A stretch of 23,272 nt of DNA from JBOHBN01 sp050698355 (GTDB lineage: Bacteria; Actinomycetota; Actinomycetes; Streptosporangiales; WHST01). Shown in pieces: positions 15,285 through 21,787 of the stretch; the stretch's first letter is position 1; each line of letters begins with the position of its first letter. The translations under genes were made by a program, and so were the position numbers. The notes beneath the pieces were generated by a model. That model saw only the letters and a program-made list of their open reading frames with translations, did no database searches and was not told where the DNA came from. The stretch covers positions 1 through 23,272 of the forward strand of contig JBOHBN010000282.1 in NCBI GenBank assembly GCA_050698355.1, read 5' to 3'.

Positions 15285-16475
15285 CTACACCGCCAGGGCG
15301 AGCTGCTGCTTCGGGATCGTCTTCTGCGCGTCGACGAACGGCTTCTCCACCACGACGGCGGGGACGCGTCCGTTCGGCGTCACCACCTCGAGGTTCGTGC
15401 CCAGCTCCGTCAGCGCGGTCTGCACCATTGCCAAGCCGATGTTCTTTTCCAGGCTCGGCGAGTAGCAGGCCGAGGTCACCTTGCCGACCTCCGCTTCACC
15501 CCACTGGACGGGGTAAGTGTCGATCATGGTGCCGTCGTTGAACGAACCCAGCCGGTCGCCACCCATCTCGAGGCCGACGATCTTGCGGGTGACGCCCTCG
15601 TCCTTGATGCGCTTGAGGGCGGCCTTGCCGATGAAGTCCGCATCCTGGTCCACGTCGACCATCCAGTGGTAACCCATGCCGACCTCGAACGGGTTGTTGT
15701 CGTACCAGATGTCCGCGCCGAACGAGAGGATGCCTCCCTCGATCCGGCGGATGTGGCACGGCCCGATGACCTGCAGTCCGTGTGGCCTGCCGGCCTCGAG
15801 AACCCTTGCCCAGAGCTTGTCGCCGTTCTTGCTCGCATCGTAGAGGTAGATCTCGTAACCGAGCTCGCTCGTGTATCCGGTGCGAGAAACGAGCACATCC
15901 ATGCCGTCGAGCTTGAACCGCCGCAGGTAGTAGTACGGCACCTCGCGGATGCTCTCACCGAAAAGGTCGATCATTACGTCGATCGATTTCGGCCCCTGTA
16001 CCTGCACCGGCGCGACGTCGATTTCCTTGACCTGGACGTTGTAATTCGAGTTGTACGCGACGCCCTTTGCCCAGAGCTCCACATCGCTGTCCGCCAGGGA
16101 GAGCCAGAACCGGTTCTCCTCGACGCGCAGGAGCACCGGGTCATTGAGGATCCCGCCGTCGGGAAGCGTCAAGAAGACGTACTTGCACTGCTCGACACGG
16201 CACTTGCTCAAGTCACGCGGTATCAAGAGGTTCGTGAACTCGAATGCGTCCGGGCCACTGATCTCGATCTGGCGCTCGACGCCGACGTCCCACAGCGTCA
16301 CACCGTTCAACAGGTGCCAGTACTCGGCGACTGGGTCCCCGTAATGACGAGGGTGGTACGTGTGGTTGTAAACGCTGTACTGGGCGACCCCGTGCTGGCG
16401 TGATGAGTAGAAGTACGGAGACTTACGCAGCCGTGGGTACTGAAGGATCCCTGGGCTCTGGTTTACCGATGACAA
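15285..16475 (-). CDS. DmdA-like THF-dependent demethylase (GcvT superfamily)
   Basis: Stand-alone aminomethyltransferase-fold protein resembling dimethylsulfoniopropionate demethylase DmdA. Family-like blocks: YSVYNH (33-38), LWDVGVERQIEISG (61-74), RDLSKCRVEQCKY (87-99), NDPVLLRV (111-118), WLSLADSDVELWAKGVA (124-140), VQVQGPKS (157-164), RRIEGGILSFG (243-253), NPFEVG (261-266) and DFIGK (280-284). DmdA moves a methyl from dimethylsulfoniopropionate to THF, making 5-methyl-THF. Here the substrate is unproven, and a betaine or another methylated compound is possible. I chose TTG 16475 (396 aa) because AAGGGAG stands six bases upstream; the frame stays open for 40 more codons without family similarity. 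A strong hairpin follows. Codon use looks less GC-biased than in the neighbours. It is divergent from iclR2. Confidence 0.8.
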   Translation of the reverse strand: MSSVNQSPGILQYPRLRKSPYFYSSRQHGVAQYSVYNHTYHPRHYGDPVAEYWHLLNGVTLWDVGVERQIEISGPDAFEFTNLLIPRDLSKCRVEQCKYVFLTLPDGGILNDPVLLRVEENRFWLSLADSDVELWAKGVAYNSNYNVQVKEIDVAPVQVQGPKSIDVMIDLFGESIREVPYYYLRRFKLDGMDVLVSRTGYTSELGYEIYLYDASKNGDKLWARVLEAGRPHGLQVIGPCHIRRIEGGILSFGADIWYDNNPFEVGMGYHWMVDVDQDADFIGKAALKRIKDEGVTRKIVGLEMGGDRLGSFNDGTMIDTYPVQWGEAEVGKVTSACYSPSLEKNIGLAMVQTALTELGTNLEVVTPNGRVPAVVVEKPFVDAQKTIPKQQLALAV

Positions 16476-16568
16476 ATCAAACTCCCTTGTCTGACCTGTG
16501 GTTTGCTGGTTTCGAGCGTTTGCCCGGAGAGTAGAAGTAGCCCTTGGCTTGAGCTGTGGCTTGACCCC

Positions 16569-16574
16569 TATATT
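16569..16574 (+). promoter_or_regulatory. candidate -10 (TATATT) for iclR2
   Basis: AT-rich -10-like hexamer 65 nt upstream of the proposed iclR2 start. TTG-containing -35 candidates (TTGGCT, TTGAGC) lie at non-ideal spacings of 19 and 14 nt. Weak call. Confidence 0.3.
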
Positions 16575-16602
16575 TCCGGACTCTACCCTCAACATGTGGG
16601 AA

Positions 16603-16612
16603 GTGGTACCAC
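16603..16612. promoter_or_regulatory. palindrome GTGGTACCAC in the dmdA-like/iclR2 intergenic region
   Basis: Perfect 10-bp palindrome between the TATATT box and the iclR2 ribosome site. It is a possible operator for regulator 2 or for another regulator. It shows no copy at the other promoters of the window. Confidence 0.35.
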
Positions 16613-16638
16613 GTTATGGAACTCTGGAGGCGCCCCCA

Positions 16639-17406
16639 TTGACTCCCCGCCCATCAGGTACGCAAGCCATCGACAGGGCCGCTGAGCTGCTCACACTCGT
16701 GGTCGAGTCGACGACTCCGCGCACGTTCACCGAACTGGCAGACGAGACCGACCTCGCCAAGTCGACCGCCTCCCGATTGCTGCAGGCGTTGGAACGCCAC
16801 GGCTTGTTGCTTCGGACGAGTTCCGGGGAGTTCAAGCCCGGGCCGCTGTTTTCGGTGTACGCGCTGCGGCACGAGCCGGCCGACGGCCTTGTCGACCTCG
16901 CGTCGCGCACGTTGCGGCACATCGGCGAGGAGACCGGCGAGACGGTGAACCTCACGGTGCCCCGCGCGGGCGTCGCTGTCCTGGTAGCGCAGATCGACTC
17001 GGCGTTCCTGCTCGGCGCCACGAACTGGGTGGGCGTGGACGTGCCGGCGCACTGCTCGGCGCCCGGAAAGGTGCTGTACGCCTACAACGCGCTGCCCGTA
17101 CCCACCGAACCGCTCGAGGCGCGGACCTCCTCGACCATCACGGCGCCGGCTGCGCTGCAGCGAGAACTCCGTCGCGTACGCCGGCAGGGTTACGCCGTTT
17201 CGCAGGAGGAGCTCGAGGCCGGCCTGATCTCGGTCGCGGCCCCGATACGCACCCGCGACGGTGCCACCATCGCGGCCGTCTCGGTGTCCGGGCCCACGAC
17301 ACGGCTGACCGAGCGCGCCCACGCAGTCGGCACGATGCTCGTCACCGAGACGCTGCGGCTCTCGCGCCAGCTCGGTTACCGGCCGGACGTTGACCGCAAG
17401 CGTTAG
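16639..17406 (+). CDS. IclR-family transcriptional regulator 2
   Basis: 255-aa IclR regulator, divergent from the DmdA-like gene and so probably its local controller. The winged HTH covers 8-65 (helix pair TELADETDLAKSTASRLLQALERHG, 31-55). The effector domain follows, with GEETGETVNLTVPRAGVAVLVAQI, VPAHCSAPGKVLYAY, RRQGYAVSQEELEAGLISVAAPI and 'AAVSVSGPTTRL'. I chose TTG 16639 because GGAGG lies eight bases upstream and family similarity begins right after it. The frame also has ATG 16594 and stays open to 16498. The gene converges on the metF-like gene, 47 nt apart. It resembles regulator 1 in layout but differs in the ligand-pocket half, so the two may sense different compounds. Confidence 0.9.
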   Translation: MTPRPSGTQAIDRAAELLTLVVESTTPRTFTELADETDLAKSTASRLLQALERHGLLLRTSSGEFKPGPLFSVYALRHEPADGLVDLASRTLRHIGEETGETVNLTVPRAGVAVLVAQIDSAFLLGATNWVGVDVPAHCSAPGKVLYAYNALPVPTEPLEARTSSTITAPAALQRELRRVRRQGYAVSQEELEAGLISVAAPIRTRDGATIAAVSVSGPTTRLTERAHAVGTMLVTETLRLSRQLGYRPDVDRKR

Positions 17407-17453
17407 CGCTGCGGCGCGACCACCATCGGGGTACACCCTAGGAGCCAATCCGG

Positions 17454-18344
17454 TCACCCCGCCAACCGCGCCGGGCGGCGGGTGCGGTCGGCGGACTCGT
17501 CCCTACCCAGCAGCCGCTGCCGCCACCGCTCGGTTTCGGCGATCTGGTTGAACGTGTAGATGTGCAGCCCGGCGGCAGGCGAGTTTGCCTTCTCCAGGGC
17601 AGGCGCGGCGCGGTGCAGGAATCGCTCCGGGGTGTAACCGCCGGGACCGGCCATGTGCAGGAACCAGGATGCGTGCTTGCCGAGAAAGCGGGTGGACTCG
17701 CCCACGCCGATCTTGCTGGCAATGGAGAGGAGCTTCGTCCGTTCGACCGGTCCGGCCAACCCGATGTAGATCGGCAGGCCCACACCGCGCCGGCGTACTC
17801 GCCCGACCCAACTCGTCAGCGCCGCGGGGTCGAAGCACAGGTTGCTCACCACGTAGTTGGCATACATGCGCTTGTCCCACATCGCCTGCACGGTCAGGTC
17901 GTCGTCGATCGCAGGGTGGGTCTCGGGGTAGCCGGTGATGCCCACCCGGGAGAACGGGTCACCCAGCGCGGTCAGCCTGCGCAGCACATCGAGCGACGCG
18001 GTGAACTGACCGGCGGGCGGGTCGGCGTCCCCGGCCGGTACGAAGATCTCGTCGATCCCCGCCGCCCGCAGGCGCGCGACGATGTCGTTCAAGTGGGCGT
18101 CGTCGGACACCAACCGGGCCGTCACATGTGGCACGACGTGGTAGCCCTCGACCGCGAGCCGACCGGCGAGGTCGAGCGTCGGCCCGAGCCCCTTCACCGG
18201 CGATGCGGTAATCGCGACCGTCACGTCCAGCGGCAAGTGCTCGAGAACCCTGTCGGCCACCCCGGACGTCGGGATGACCTCGTAACGCGGGGACTCGAGT
18301 AACCTGCTCACCACCTCGGGGCGAGCGATGTAACCGTTGCGCAT
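17454..18344 (-). CDS. MetF-like methylenetetrahydrofolate reductase family protein
   Basis: TIM-barrel flavoprotein of 296 aa in the MTHFR family, which interconverts 5,10-methylene-THF and 5-methyl-THF. 'YEVIPT' (21-26) corresponds to the FEFFPP strand, with Glu22 at the catalytic glutamate position. 'VPHVTARL' (about 72-79), 'IDEIFVPAGDADPP' (about 97-110), 'VGITGYPETHP' (about 133-143) and 'NYVVSNLCFDPAAL' (about 163-176) are the folate- and FAD-site strands. It diverges from biosynthetic MetF and resembles reductases found next to demethylases, where the reaction runs oxidatively. ATG 18344 is chosen because AAGAAGG lies seven bases upstream; a TTG one codon earlier is less likely. It shares two short promoter-proximal elements with the dimethylglycine oxidase operon. 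Confidence 0.85.
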   Translation of the reverse strand: MRNGYIARPEVVSRLLESPRYEVIPTSGVADRVLEHLPLDVTVAITASPVKGLGPTLDLAGRLAVEGYHVVPHVTARLVSDDAHLNDIVARLRAAGIDEIFVPAGDADPPAGQFTASLDVLRRLTALGDPFSRVGITGYPETHPAIDDDLTVQAMWDKRMYANYVVSNLCFDPAALTSWVGRVRRRGVGLPIYIGLAGPVERTKLLSIASKIGVGESTRFLGKHASWFLHMAGPGGYTPERFLHRAAPALEKANSPAAGLHIYTFNQIAETERWRQRLLGRDESADRTRRPARLAG

Positions 18345-18352
18345 CAAACAAC
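18336..18352. promoter_or_regulatory. GTTG-N9-CAAC inverted repeat over the metF-like start codon
   Basis: Four-base arms at 18336-18339 and 18349-18352 with the same 9-nt spacing as the GTTG/CAAC core of the iclR1 and operon palindromes. As in iclR1, it covers the start codon. Short, so chance is possible. Confidence 0.3.
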
Positions 18353-18358
18353 CTTCTT

Positions 18359-18370
18359 CGCAATACGCAA
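18359..18370. promoter_or_regulatory. shared 12-bp element, copy 3 (CGCAATACGCAA)
   Basis: Third match to CGYWWTACRCAA, placed 14 nt upstream of the metF-like ATG, almost the same distance as copy 2 has from the dimethylglycine oxidase ATG. TTCG on one side and a CCGCTC on the other are shared with copy 2 apart from one inserted base. Confidence 0.5.
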
Positions 18371-18388
18371 TCCGCTCTTACACCCCGG

Positions 18389-18418
18389 AAGCTAGCGCGG
18401 GGCGGGCAAGGACAGCAA
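18389..18418 (-). promoter_or_regulatory. candidate promoter of the metF-like gene
   Basis: Minus strand TTGCTG (revcomp 18413-18418), 18-nt spacer, TAGCTT (revcomp 18389-18394). The -10 fits TAnnnT; the -35 is partial. Transcription would start near 18382 and read through the shared 12-bp element. Confidence 0.35.
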
Positions 18419-18504
18419 CGGAGCAGTGCAATGTGCGCAACTGCCGGCCGTGTCAGCGGTTCGCGGCCCACACGCAGGTCAGCGGGAAGTAAGGAGAAGG
18501 TAAG

Positions 18505-18537
18505 GAGGGGGCGTGACCGCGCGGCGCACGCCCCCTC
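18505..18537 (-). terminator. GC-rich hairpin with pyrimidine tract on the minus strand
   Basis: Perfect 11-bp stem GAGGGGGCGTG (18505-18515) / CACGCCCCCTC (18527-18537) with an 11-nt loop. On the minus strand it is followed by a C/T-rich run with several Ts, as in an intrinsic terminator. It would stop leftward transcription from lysC–asd or the small ORF before the metF-like gene. Confidence 0.55.
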
Positions 18538-18572
18538 GACTCGCGACAGACGGGGGGATGTCCGTCACGAGG

Positions 18573-18610
18573 GCCCGGGCGAAGATCCGGGGGGAGGTCT
18601 CCGCCCGGGC
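18573..18610. repeat. stem-loop GCCCGGGCG / CGCCCGGGC
   Basis: Perfect 9-bp arms (18573-18581 and 18602-18610) that extend inward through AGATCC/GGTCT-type pairs with wobble. Likely an RNA stem in the asd–metF intergenic region. Confidence 0.5.
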
Positions 18611-18625
18611 GTACTTGTGTGCGCC

Positions 18626-18722
18626 CTTACCAAGGAGATCATTACCAGCTGGACAGTCGAGACCCCATTGCCACCGATCAGCCAGCCTCGGCTGTCGGGT
18701 AACTAATGATCTCCATAGTAGG
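18626..18722. repeat. imperfect long inverted repeat (36-bp arms)
   Basis: Arms 18626-18661 and 18687-18722 match at 26 of 36 positions, with an 11-bp perfect core GGAGATCATTA (18634-18644 and complement 18704-18714). When both arms are translated in one matching frame they give T-K-E-I-I-T-S-W-T-V-E and T-M-E-I-I-S-Y-P-T-A-E. So the repeat may be an RNA stem or an inverted duplication of a short coding segment. Confidence 0.5.
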
Positions 18723-18737
18723 CACCGTAGTGGTCAT
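18678..18737 (-). CDS. possible Thr/Ile-rich 19-residue leader peptide
   Basis: Open frame MTTTVPTMEIISYPTAEAG ending in TGA. A ribosome-site-like GAGGG lies about ten bases upstream of the ATG. Five of 19 residues are Thr, two Ile and two Met (one the start), all products of the aspartate pathway. It starts 92 nt after the stop of asd, on the same strand, and is followed by hairpins of which one looks like a terminator. Codons are unlike the neighbours: ACT twice, ACA, ATT, AGT, CCT and GCT occur in a strongly GC-biased genome. This fits a ribosome-stalling leader but also fits non-coding DNA. I do not recognise the peptide. Confidence 0.3.
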   Translation of the reverse strand: MTTTVPTMEIISYPTAEAG

Positions 18738-18829
18738 TTCTAGCGTCCCTCGGCCCGCCGCGTCACCGTTCTCGCGATCTTCCCCGCCAATGACTACGCT
18801 GAGTAACCACCTGGCGTCGCCACGACCGC

Positions 18830-19894
18830 CTACCGGCCGAGCCCGTCGGCGACCAGCTCGGCGATCTGCGCGGTGTTGAGCGCGGCGCCCTTGCGCAGGT
18901 TGTCGCCGCAGCAGAACAGGTCCAGCGCGCGCTCGTCGTCCAGGCTGCGGCGAATGCGCCCCACCCACGTCGGGTCGGTGCCCGTGACGTCGACCGGCGT
19001 CGGGAACCGTCCCTCTTCCGGTGCGTCGTACAGGCGCACGCCCGGCGCCGCCGCCAACACGTCGCGGGCGCCGGCCACGTCGACCTCGCGGGCGAACGCG
19101 GCGTGGATCGCGAGCGAGTGGGTCGTCACCACGGGCACGCGGACGCATGTCGCCGCGACCCGCAGGTCCGGCCGGCCGAGGATCTTGCGCGACTCGTTGC
19201 GGACCTTAAGCTCCTCCGACGCCCACCCGTCGTCTTTGAGCGATCCGGCCCACGGCACGACGTTCAGGGCGAGCGGCGCGGGGAACGGGCCGAAGTCCGC
19301 ACCGGTGGCCTCGCGCACGTCGCCCGGCCGGCTACCGAGCGTACGGTCGCCCGCCACCTTCTCCATCTGGGCAGCGAGCGTGTCGATGCCGGACTGCCCG
19401 GCGCCCGACGCAGCCTGGTAGGACGCCACGACGAGATCCTCCACCCGGTACGCCTGGTCGAGCGCACCGATGACGACGATCATCGACAGCGTCGTGCAGT
19501 TCGGGTTGCTGATGATGCCGCGGGGCCTGGTGCGCGCGGCGTCGGCGTTCACCTCCGGCACGACGAGCGGGACGTCCGGCTCCATCCGGAACGCCCCGGA
19601 GTTGTCCACGGCGACGGCGCCACGTGCCGCGGCGACCGGAGCGTAGGTCGCGGAGACCTCGTCGGGCACGTCGAACATGGCGACGTCCACGCCGTCGAAC
19701 ACGTCCGGCTCGAGCGCCTTGACCTCGACCTGCTCGCCGCGCACCGTCAGCCGGCGCCCCGCCGACCGGGGCGAGGCGATCAGCCGGATCTCACCCCAGG
19801 GGTAGTCGCGCGTGGACAGCAGGTCGAGCATCACGCTGCCGACCGCGCCGGTCGCGCCCACGACGGCCAGCGTCGGCCCGCCACCCCGGCTCAT
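18830..19894 (-). CDS. asd: aspartate-semialdehyde dehydrogenase
   Basis: NADPH-dependent conversion of aspartyl phosphate to aspartate semialdehyde, the branch to lysine/DAP and to homoserine. GATGAVG (13-19) binds NADP. Cys133 in SNPNCTT is the nucleophile, and His259 in 'VRVPVVTTHS' is the expected acid-base residue. 'SYQAASGAGQSGIDTL' (158-173) is the substrate region. The 354-aa length is typical of actinobacterial Asd. I start it at ATG 19894, which overlaps the lysC stop by 4 nt (ATGA); the frame stays open through lysC but only as a shadow. It is the last recognised gene of the lysC–asd unit. Confidence 0.96.
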   Translation of the reverse strand: MSRGGGPTLAVVGATGAVGSVMLDLLSTRDYPWGEIRLIASPRSAGRRLTVRGEQVEVKALEPDVFDGVDVAMFDVPDEVSATYAPVAAARGAVAVDNSGAFRMEPDVPLVVPEVNADAARTRPRGIISNPNCTTLSMIVVIGALDQAYRVEDLVVASYQAASGAGQSGIDTLAAQMEKVAGDRTLGSRPGDVREATGADFGPFPAPLALNVVPWAGSLKDDGWASEELKVRNESRKILGRPDLRVAATCVRVPVVTTHSLAIHAAFAREVDVAGARDVLAAAPGVRLYDAPEEGRFPTPVDVTGTDPTWVGRIRRSLDDERALDLFCCGDNLRKGAALNTAQIAELVADGLGR

Positions 19895-21156
19895 CGGCCC
19901 GACCCTCCGTAGACCACTGCCTCGACCTGGTCGGCGTCCAGGTCGAACGCACCGTGCACAGCCGTGACGGCGTCGTTGACGTCGTCGTCGTGGACGACGA
20001 CCGAGATCCGGATCTCGGACGTGGTGATCATCTCGACGTTGATGCCCGCGTCGGCCAGCGCGGCGAAGAACGTGGCGGAGACTCCGGGGTTGCTCCGCAT
20101 ACCGGCGCCGACGAGCGAGATCTTGCCGATCTTGTCGTTGTACAGCAGGCTCTCGAAGCCGATGTCGCCCCGGGCCTGGCTGAGCGCGGTCATCGCCGTC
20201 TCGCCGTCCGCCTCCGGCAGTGTGAACGACACGTCCGTGCGCCCGGTGGATGCCTGCGACACGTTCTGCACGATCATGTCGATGTTGACCGCGGCGGCCG
20301 CGACGCAGCGGAAGATCGCCGCAGCCTCGCCGGGCTTGTCGGGCACGCCGACGACGGTGACCTTCGCCTCGCTCCTGTCGTGCGCGACGCCGGCGATGAT
20401 TGCCTGCTCCATGTCCGCCTGCTCCTTCGCCTCGCCGATCCACGTCCCGGACGCTTGCGAGAACGACGATCGTACGTGTACCGGGATGCCGTACCTGCGG
20501 GCGTACTCGACGCAGCGCAGGTGCAGGATCTTGGCGCCGCACGCCGCGAGCTCGAGCATCTCCTCGTACGTCACGGTGTCCAGCCGGCGCGCCGCCTTCA
20601 CGATGCGCGGGTCGGCGGTGAACACGCCGTCCACGTCGGTGTAGATCTCGCACACCTCGGCGCCGAGACCCGCCGCCAGCGCGACCGCCGTGGTGTCGGA
20701 GCCGCCGCGGCCGAGCGTGGTGATGTCCTTGGAGTCCTGCGCCACGCCCTGGAAGCCCGCGACGATTGGCACCGCCCCGGACGCGAGCGCCTCGCTCACC
20801 CGTCCCGGTGTCACGTCGATGATGCGGGCCCTGCCGTGGCTGCCGTCGGTGATCACCCCGGCCTGGCTGCCGGTGTACGAGCGGGCCTCGTAGCCCTGGT
20901 TGGCGATCGCCATTGCCAGCAGCGCCATCGAGATCCGCTCGCCGGAGGTGAGCAGCATGTCGAGCTCCCGGGCCGGCGGGATCGGCGACACGTCACGGGC
21001 GAGGTCGAGCAGGTCGTCGGTCGTGTCACCCATCGCCGACACCACGACGGCGACCTCGTCGCCGGCCTTGCGGCGCGCGACTATGCGTTGCGCGACCCGC
21101 TTGATGCCATCGGCGTCGGCGACCGACGAGCCGCCGTACTTCTGGACGATCAGCAC
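19891..21156 (-). CDS. lysC: aspartate kinase
   Basis: First enzyme of the aspartate pathway, phosphorylating aspartate. KYGGSS (6-11) is the ATP-site signature. 'TSGERISMALLAMAI' and 'GFQGVAQDSKDITTLGRGGSDTTAVALAAGL' complete the kinase domain, and two ACT domains from about 265 to the end bind the feedback effectors (Lys and Thr in relatives). I start it at GTG 21156 (421 aa, the standard length), preceded by a GGCAGG-type ribosome site; the frame continues 41 codons upstream without similarity. As in other actinobacteria, an internal start may give a separate regulatory subunit; I have not located one. It is coupled to asd. Confidence 0.96.
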   Translation of the reverse strand: MLIVQKYGGSSVADADGIKRVAQRIVARRKAGDEVAVVVSAMGDTTDDLLDLARDVSPIPPARELDMLLTSGERISMALLAMAIANQGYEARSYTGSQAGVITDGSHGRARIIDVTPGRVSEALASGAVPIVAGFQGVAQDSKDITTLGRGGSDTTAVALAAGLGAEVCEIYTDVDGVFTADPRIVKAARRLDTVTYEEMLELAACGAKILHLRCVEYARRYGIPVHVRSSFSQASGTWIGEAKEQADMEQAIIAGVAHDRSEAKVTVVGVPDKPGEAAAIFRCVAAAAVNIDMIVQNVSQASTGRTDVSFTLPEADGETAMTALSQARGDIGFESLLYNDKIGKISLVGAGMRSNPGVSATFFAALADAGINVEMITTSEIRISVVVHDDDVNDAVTAVHGAFDLDADQVEAVVYGGSGR

Positions 21157-21200
21157 CGAATGCCTGCCCCTGCCTCCGCGTTCTGCTGGACCGAAGGCCC

Positions 21201-21206
21201 AGTCTA
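21201..21206 (-). promoter_or_regulatory. candidate -10 box (TAGACT) of lysC–asd
   Basis: Minus strand TAGACT, identical to the -10 of tRNA-Pro, about 45 nt before the GTG of lysC and downstream of the DUF5063 stop. No convincing -35 is seen. Confidence 0.35.
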
Positions 21207-21238
21207 TGGGGCTGGTGGCGCTGACCTGCGGGCTGGCG

Positions 21239-21787
21239 CTAGCCGGAGACGACCTCGCTCGCCACGTCGAGCCTGGCATGGGCGACGACCGCTTGCAGCG
21301 CCCTCAGCGCGGCGCCCACGTGGTTGCCCCAGTGGTTCAAGTACGAGTACTGCCACCACCACAGCGCCTCGACCCGGTTGCCCTCCTCGTAGTGGCGGAG
21401 GCCGTGGGTCAGGTCGGCCGCGATGTCGGCGAGGTCATCGGAGAGCCGGTAGGTCTCGAGCTCCGGCTTGCCCGCGTACGGGTCGAAGACCTCGGCGTAG
21501 TCGTCCACATCGGCGAGCCGCTGCGCGAGTCCCTGCCGGAGGGCGTCGACGTCGCCCTCGAGGGCGTGCGGCGGCTCCAGGTTGCCCACGGGCACGACGT
21601 CCTCGCTCGCGCCGAGCTGCGCTCCGGTGAACGAGATCTGCGAGACCTCGAGGAGCAGGAAGGGCACCATGCCCTGGTTGCCGTCGCCCGACGCGACCCG
21701 TTGCAGCCCATCGAGGTAGTTCGCGACGTGCTTCGCCATCTCGTCGGCGAGGTTCTCCCAGCCCTGCCAGGTGGTTTCATGAGCCAT
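21239..21787 (-). CDS. DUF5063-family protein of unknown function
   Basis: 182-aa acidic, helical protein with 'FLLLEVSQISFTGAQLGA' (44-61), 'DDYAEVFDPYAGKPELETYRLSDDLADIAADLTHGLRHYEEG' (95-137) and 'EALWWWQYSYLNHWGNHVGAALRALQ' (140-166). The Trp-rich C-terminal helix is characteristic of DUF5063. The gene regularly lies between recR and lysC in actinobacteria, which supports the call. ATG 21787 has GGAGG seven bases upstream and lies inside recR (11-nt overlap), so it is translated with recR. There is no signal peptide or transmembrane segment. Function is not known. Confidence 0.85.
   Translation of the reverse strand: MAHETTWQGWENLADEMAKHVANYLDGLQRVASGDGNQGMVPFLLLEVSQISFTGAQLGASEDVVPVGNLEPPHALEGDVDALRQGLAQRLADVDDYAEVFDPYAGKPELETYRLSDDLADIAADLTHGLRHYEEGNRVEALWWWQYSYLNHWGNHVGAALRALQAVVAHARLDVASEVVSG

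Larger units (their letters stand above)
18345..18829. other. structured intergenic region between asd and the metF-like gene
   Basis: 485 bases without a recognisable protein gene. Holds the metF-like promoter area, three clear stem-loops (18505-18537, 18573-18610, 18626-18722), a smaller one near 18552-18569 (GACGG/CCGTC) and a possible 19-residue ORF (18678-18737). The longer plus-strand frames here are Arg-rich and look non-coding. Read leftward, the order is asd stop, small ORF, imperfect large hairpin, two GC hairpins, metF promoter, metF-like gene. Confidence 0.5.

Noticed and set aside
18431..18706. Plus-strand frame of 91 codons and the overlapping 18513-18743 frame in the asd–metF gap
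   Set aside because: Arg/Gly/Pro-rich and running through GC stem-loops; only the last ~29 codons are of interest, as part of the inverted repeat.
19895..20653. N-terminal extension of the asd frame
   Set aside because: It is an out-of-frame shadow of lysC; asd similarity begins at ATG 19894.
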